Shown: piece after piece, positions 63,125 to 64,000 of the stretch
Numbering within the stretch: the stretch's first letter is position 1
Layout of the letters: each line of letters opens with the position of its first letter
Source: Chondrinema litorale
GTDB taxonomy: Bacteria > Bacteroidota > Bacteroidia > Cytophagales > Flammeovirgaceae
Assembly: GCF_026250525.1 (NCBI RefSeq)
Contig: NZ_CP111047.1
Coordinates: 1 to 64,000, forward strand
Reading direction: 5' to 3'
DNA: 64,000 nt
The notes under the pieces: generated by a model
What the model saw: only the letters and a program-made list of their open reading frames with translations
Told to the model about the DNA's origin: nothing
Databases searched by the model: none
Position numbers and translations under genes: made by a program

Positions 63125-64000
63125 TTACCTACTACATCAATGTATTACTGGTTTCGGGCATCTTTATCGGTATTTATCATGCATTTCTCCAAAAAGAAAA
63201 GATGCACCAATTCAACGGGTTTTATCTGTTATTGAGCCTAATTGCTTCTTTGGTAATTCCACTCGTAGAGTTTGAAATACAGGCTACAGACATTGCTCAA
63301 ATTGAAACTATCGACATTCCATATCCCACATATGCTGCTGAAAATGTTGAAGTGATCCAAAAGGATGATACAAAAAACCTTGAAATTGAATTGCTTTCCA
63401 TAGGCTTAGCTTTATACATTACTGTTTCAGTCTTTTTGTTAGTACAGTTTATCGTATCTCAGATGATTATGCTTAGCAAACTGAGAGGTACAGAACAGAA
63501 AAAATATCAAAATGCAAAACTCATTTTAACAAAGCATAGTCAAACACCATTTACCTATCTCAAATACATATTTGTAAATAAACAGGATTACGAAGATGGG
63601 TTAATAGCAGAGCAAATTATTGATCATGAGATGGCACATGCTAAACAAAAACATACACTAGACATCTTATTGGTAGAATTGCTGCTTACATGCTGTTGGG
63701 TTAATCCTATCTTTTATTTGTTTAGGGCTGCAATTCGTCTAAATCATGAGTTTTTAGCAGATGATGAAGTGATAAAAAAACACACTAATACTATCGATTA
63801 TAAAAAACTGATAGTCCAATACATCGCTAGTGAAAACAAGCCACTTTTTGCAGAAAGGCTATCCAGTCCATTCAATTTTTTAAAAACTAAAACTCGATTA
63901 AATATGATTGGCAAAAAAAGATTTACCAAGAGAATTTTACTCAAGCAGTTTTTTATCATTCCAGTATTGGTTTTGGTAACATGGATTTTTAGTAAGAAAA
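63121..64000 (+). CDS. BlaR1/M56-family membrane metallopeptidase (partial, runs off the window)
   Basis: About 293 codons are visible with no stop. Membrane segments are at the N-terminus (residues 4-24 and 33-50), near 95-115, and after 180. The zinc site HEMAH is at residues 169-173, followed by the M56 pattern LLVELLLTCCWVNPIFYLF and RAAIRLNHEFLADDEVI, with the third ligand Glu in LNHEFLAD. FTYLKYIFVN is also typical. It senses an outside signal and triggers cleavage of the BlaI-type repressor encoded just before it (ATGA overlap). The C-terminal sensor part is missing here. Confidence 0.9.
   Translation, partial: MITYYINVLLVSGIFIGIYHAFLQKEKMHQFNGFYLLLSLIASLVIPLVEFEIQATDIAQIETIDIPYPTYAAENVEVIQKDDTKNLEIELLSIGLALYITVSVFLLVQFIVSQMIMLSKLRGTEQKKYQNAKLILTKHSQTPFTYLKYIFVNKQDYEDGLIAEQIIDHEMAHAKQKHTLDILLVELLLTCCWVNPIFYLFRAAIRLNHEFLADDEVIKKHTNTIDYKKLIVQYIASENKPLFAERLSSPFNFLKTKTRLNMIGKKRFTKRILLKQFFIIPVLVLVTWIFSKK

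Noticed and set aside
1..64000. tRNA, rRNA or insertion sequence
   Set aside because: No cloverleaf with a GGTTCGA-type arm, no rRNA signature and no transposase or terminal repeats were recognised on reading through; a tool search would be needed to exclude degenerate remnants.

Overview
The window reads as a Bacteroidota replicon, most likely from a marine Cytophagales (Flammeovirgaceae-like) bacterium. The support is AT-rich DNA, three SusC/SusD pairs, FecI/FecR-type sigma/anti-sigma pairs, a type IX secretion (T9SS) sorting domain, Y_Y_Y-type sensors and TTTG / TAnnTTTG promoters. The species cannot be fixed from sequence alone. A Rep initiator gene, an iteron array and parAB at 56.7-61.3 kb show that this is, or includes, the origin of a plasmid, megaplasmid or chromid.

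Layout. 0.1-2.5 kb: a lipoprotein gene and a LytS/LytTR two-component pair. 2.7-11.7 kb: scattered glycan genes (GH2, sialate O-acetylesterase, sulfatase), a GAF/PAS sensor without a kinase, and an unknown secreted protein. 11.9-13.4 kb: an ECF41-type sigma factor and an AhpD-like protein, both preceded by the same promoter-like motif. 13.7-30.0 kb: polysaccharide utilization locus 1 (PUL1), with GH3, GH30, a surface glycan-binding lipoprotein, SusD, SusC and a T9SS-exported GH5-CBM6, transcribed leftward and facing a divergent propeller-LuxR regulator. Its content matches beta-glucan use, with beta-1,6-glucan the best guess. 30.1-37.0 kb: an enzyme-free sigma/FecR/SusC/SusD unit, followed by an alkaline phosphatase. 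38.5-42.0 kb: a PQQ-type sugar dehydrogenase and a DUF1680 (GH127-like) gene broken by one in-frame TAA. 42.0-43.0 kb: a FloA-like protein with an unusual C-terminus. 43.0-56.3 kb: PUL3, with sigma, FecR, SusC, SusD, a SusE-like protein, GH76, GH125 and GH92, which is an alpha-mannan set.

56.7-61.3 kb: rep, about 16 iterons, an AT-rich element, parA and parB. 61.5-64.0 kb: an AntA-type antirepressor, a small secreted protein, and a BlaI/BlaR1 pair whose blaR1 runs off the window.

Together, beta-glucan and alpha-mannan loci next to a plasmid-type origin suggest a transferable accessory replicon for attacking yeast or fungal cell walls. The two SusCs beside sigma/FecR pairs carry the N-terminal STN signalling domain. 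The SusC beside the propeller regulator lacks it, so the receptor types match their local regulators. All three susC genes have a hairpin about 40-55 bases before the start codon. The rep and parA upstream regions share one palindrome, which in parA overlaps the -33 element.
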